Source: Endobugula sp047636495
GTDB taxonomy: Bacteria; Pseudomonadota; Gammaproteobacteria; Pseudomonadales; Cellvibrionaceae
Direction of reading: 5' to 3'
Assembly (NCBI GenBank): GCA_047636495.1
Contig: JBLILH010000002.1
Location: forward strand, 124,001 to 188,000
DNA length: 64,000 nucleotides
Position 1 is the first letter of the stretch, and every line of letters begins with the position of its first letter. The translations under genes were made by a program, and so were the position numbers. This document shows positions 61,861-64,000 of this stretch, piece by piece. The notes beneath the pieces are model-generated. The model did not search any database. It saw nothing but the letters and a program-made list of their open reading frames with translations, and was not told where the DNA came from.

Positions 61861-64000
61861 ATGCGCTTGCTGATCAACACCTTTATCGCTATTTCTCTAC
61901 TTGGATTATCGCTTATTATTGGCGGGCTGCTGCTGGTCCAGTATTCACCTCAAGCGTTATTATCACTAAGCCCGTATGTTAGCCCTTACTATATTAATAC
62001 CGAAAAAATGTCTATTGACCTCAGTACGCCCAGTATCGTCATTGCAGGTTTACGGATTAATAACGCAAATGAAACAGCGGTTACACTAGAGAACTTTACC
62101 TTTTCGACTTCGTGGCAATCGCTAATAACCAAGAGCCAAGCGTGGAACGGGTTTGCTGAAAACGGGGTTGTCCACCTTAACCAGCTGGTGCAACGTGGCA
62201 CCAGCGCTTCTGCAGAAACATCAGCACCCAATATTAGTGCGCTACACAATATGCTTAAAAAAGCGAATATAACAGTAGCGAACATCATTGTTAATATCAC
62301 CGACACGTCATCGGCTAAGCTTAACTACCTGCGTCGCCCCGAGGTATTACAAGCCGCAGAGCAGGGTCTAGAGTTTTCGATAGTTTACCAACAAGGTGCC
62401 GTGACATTCCCGCTTCAAGGTACCTTGTTGTCTACTGTAAGCAATAGTGCGTCTGGCAGCGTTCCCCAAATTACGTTGAACTTACCCACACTAGATTTAC
62501 GTAACATCCTGTCTGCACAGGCTCCGAAGCAAGATCCACAAATTGCATCAACAGACACTGAAGCAAGTACTGTTAACGCAAAAAAAGAATCCCGCATTCA
62601 CTGGTCACCGTTGTCACAACTCACGCCACTTAACCTTGTATTTCAATCAGAAAAAATACGCCTTAGCCAAGGCAGCATGACTAATGTTCGTTCTCGTATC
62701 ACCCTGACGAATGTTGATGGTATACAAGGTATTCAGCATGAACATACCGCCAATGTAGCCCTTACACTAAATAATGACATCGCTATTAATCAATCGGTTG
62801 TATTACGGGGCAACTGGAAAGTATTAGCTAAAACCACAAGCGGGGCAGATATAGAGGGCAACACCGTGCTTTCGCTAGGCAACAATAATAGTGTCGGTAA
62901 TAGTATTGGTATAACAGGAAAGGTCAATCTCAACGGCATCCTCGGGCAGGATATTGCACTCACCACGACTATTAATCAGTTTCCAGGGAACGCGCTATCC
63001 ATACAAGCTGCGCAACAAAAGAAAGCACTAGAACGGCTTTTACCTCTAAAGGCAAATGCCAAACTGAAACTACAAAAAAGCCAATTAACGTTAACAGATA
63101 TGGCGATTAGTGCGAAGGATTCTGATCTTAACGGCAATTTCACCTTTGGCTTTGACAAAGCTATAAGCGATTTACGCACTATTACATTTGATCTCAACTC
63201 GAAAACATTAGTTATTCCCAACTTCACAAAAAATACAAGAACGCCAAACACCCAAAACACATCCGAAAAAGCAACCCATCATATACCTGTTGATTGGCTC
63301 AATAAAATTAAAGCGGATGGCAAGGTCAGTATCGGCGAGCTCACTTATAATGATGAGATGATAATCACTAGTGCACGGGGTAGACTCACACTACAACAAA
63401 ATAAACTTTCGCTAAATGATATAGCGGTGATCGCCAAAGAATCCGATATTAATGGGCATATTGCTGTCGATTTAAACGAAAAAATAACTCATTTATACGC
63501 TATTACTTTTGATCTCAATTCAGGCCAACTGGTCATTCCTGACACCGAGGTTATTGATAACAAAGCATCTAGCCCACAACCCACCTCAACAACCAATATG
63601 CTGTTTACAAACGACGTGCTCCCCAACGACTGGCTAAACACGATTAAAGCAGAAGGCAATATCTCCATCGCTACAGTCATGCATAATAATCAAACACTTA
63701 TGACGCATACTGACAGCCGCATCACATTAGATAAAGATATGTTTCATCTACACAGCCAGATAGGAAGCATTGCCGGAGGACAAAGTACTATTGATTTATC
63801 GATCGACAACACTGATAACAAAATGGCGATAGCCATCAATGCCTCAGCCCAAGGTATTATACTTGAGAGCTTGGCCTTGGTTCCCAAACGAGAGTTGAGT
63901 GGTGGTAAAATGCGCTTAGATCTTGCACTTACTAGCTACGGTGTGTCTACCAAAGCTCTAGCAAGTCATCTACAGGGTGATTTATTATTGGTAGTCACCG
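61861..64000 (+). CDS. AsmA-like envelope protein, 3' end outside the window
   Basis: Open from ATG 61861 to the right edge (713 codons). One N-terminal membrane helix (LLINTFIAISLLGLSLIIGG) precedes a long periplasmic, beta-strand-rich body. The last visible part (LSIDNTDNKMAIAINASAQG, then GGKMRLDLALTSYG and LQGDLLLVV) matches the conserved C-terminal AsmA module. Two successive units of about 107 residues (from 63085 and 63406) share a D-I/M-A-x-x-A-K-[DE]-S-D-[IL]-N-G block, TFDLNS and W-L-N-x-I-K-A. AsmA-like proteins act in lipid transport or outer-membrane homeostasis. Confidence 0.82.
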   Translation, partial: MRLLINTFIAISLLGLSLIIGGLLLVQYSPQALLSLSPYVSPYYINTEKMSIDLSTPSIVIAGLRINNANETAVTLENFTFSTSWQSLITKSQAWNGFAENGVVHLNQLVQRGTSASAETSAPNISALHNMLKKANITVANIIVNITDTSSAKLNYLRRPEVLQAAEQGLEFSIVYQQGAVTFPLQGTLLSTVSNSASGSVPQITLNLPTLDLRNILSAQAPKQDPQIASTDTEASTVNAKKESRIHWSPLSQLTPLNLVFQSEKIRLSQGSMTNVRSRITLTNVDGIQGIQHEHTANVALTLNNDIAINQSVVLRGNWKVLAKTTSGADIEGNTVLSLGNNNSVGNSIGITGKVNLNGILGQDIALTTTINQFPGNALSIQAAQQKKALERLLPLKANAKLKLQKSQLTLTDMAISAKDSDLNGNFTFGFDKAISDLRTITFDLNSKTLVIPNFTKNTRTPNTQNTSEKATHHIPVDWLNKIKADGKVSIGELTYNDEMIITSARGRLTLQQNKLSLNDIAVIAKESDINGHIAVDLNEKITHLYAITFDLNSGQLVIPDTEVIDNKASSPQPTSTTNMLFTNDVLPNDWLNTIKAEGNISIATVMHNNQTLMTHTDSRITLDKDMFHLHSQIGSIAGGQSTIDLSIDNTDNKMAIAINASAQGIILESLALVPKRELSGGKMRLDLALTSYGVSTKALASHLQGDLLLVVT

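Overview
The window reads as a marine-type gammaproteobacterial chromosome segment of moderate GC, near the Pseudomonadales/Cellvibrionales. The lineage is inferred from gene content: lptD-surA-pdxA-rsmA-apaG-apaH next to divergent amgK-murU, then tsaD opposite rpsU, then dnaG and rpoD followed by a CAU-anticodon tRNA. No species name can be supported.

Layout. 1-9375: the end of tcdA, an EamA transporter, a VanZ-like protein, a YdjM-type membrane protein, a LysR regulator, a three-gene CheX/CheY/CheA-like signalling group, and the murU-amgK peptidoglycan recycling pair. 9646-16524: the outer-membrane/translation operon lptD-surA-pdxA-rsmA-apaG-apaH. 16535-23510: galE, a second EamA transporter, cca, an FAD reductase-like gene, folK-folB and tsaD. 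23927-32501: rpsU, yqeY, dnaG and rpoD. This macromolecular-synthesis cluster is interrupted by an amine-oxidase/cupin pair and by a decayed SDR/TetR module.

From about 32.9 to 57.6 kb the character changes to an accessory zone. It starts at the tRNA-CAU gene (probably Ile2). A 25-bp copy of that tRNA 3' end recurs at 44612-44636 and delimits an 11.6-kb island. The island carries a type I restriction-modification locus on the minus strand: half-HsdS, HsdM, a DUF1016/YhcG-type nuclease, HsdS, a broken Abi_2 gene, a 289-aa unknown, HsdR and a YgjP-type metallopeptidase. No integrase is visible. To the right are a 5'-truncated SPFH gene with its NAD-kinase-like partner, a HipBA pair, a secreted unknown protein, a broken IS1380-type transposase, an RND efflux pump with its adaptor, a histidine phosphatase and a truncated yfbR. 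Three families of small non-autonomous elements lie at several of the gene breakpoints. The backbone resumes with ilvC, modF, a glutathione peroxidase and the start of an AsmA-like gene that runs off the end.

The points I consider most worth following are: the tRNA-delimited defence island and its composite type I locus, in which a nuclease gene sits between hsdM and hsdS beside a duplicated hsdM 3' end; an Abi_2 gene split by a MITE whose removal restores the frame; repeated association of one MITE family with truncated genes; and the receptor-less CheA/CheY/CheX module. I did not find a system that I can show to be new; the candidates are named as inference.
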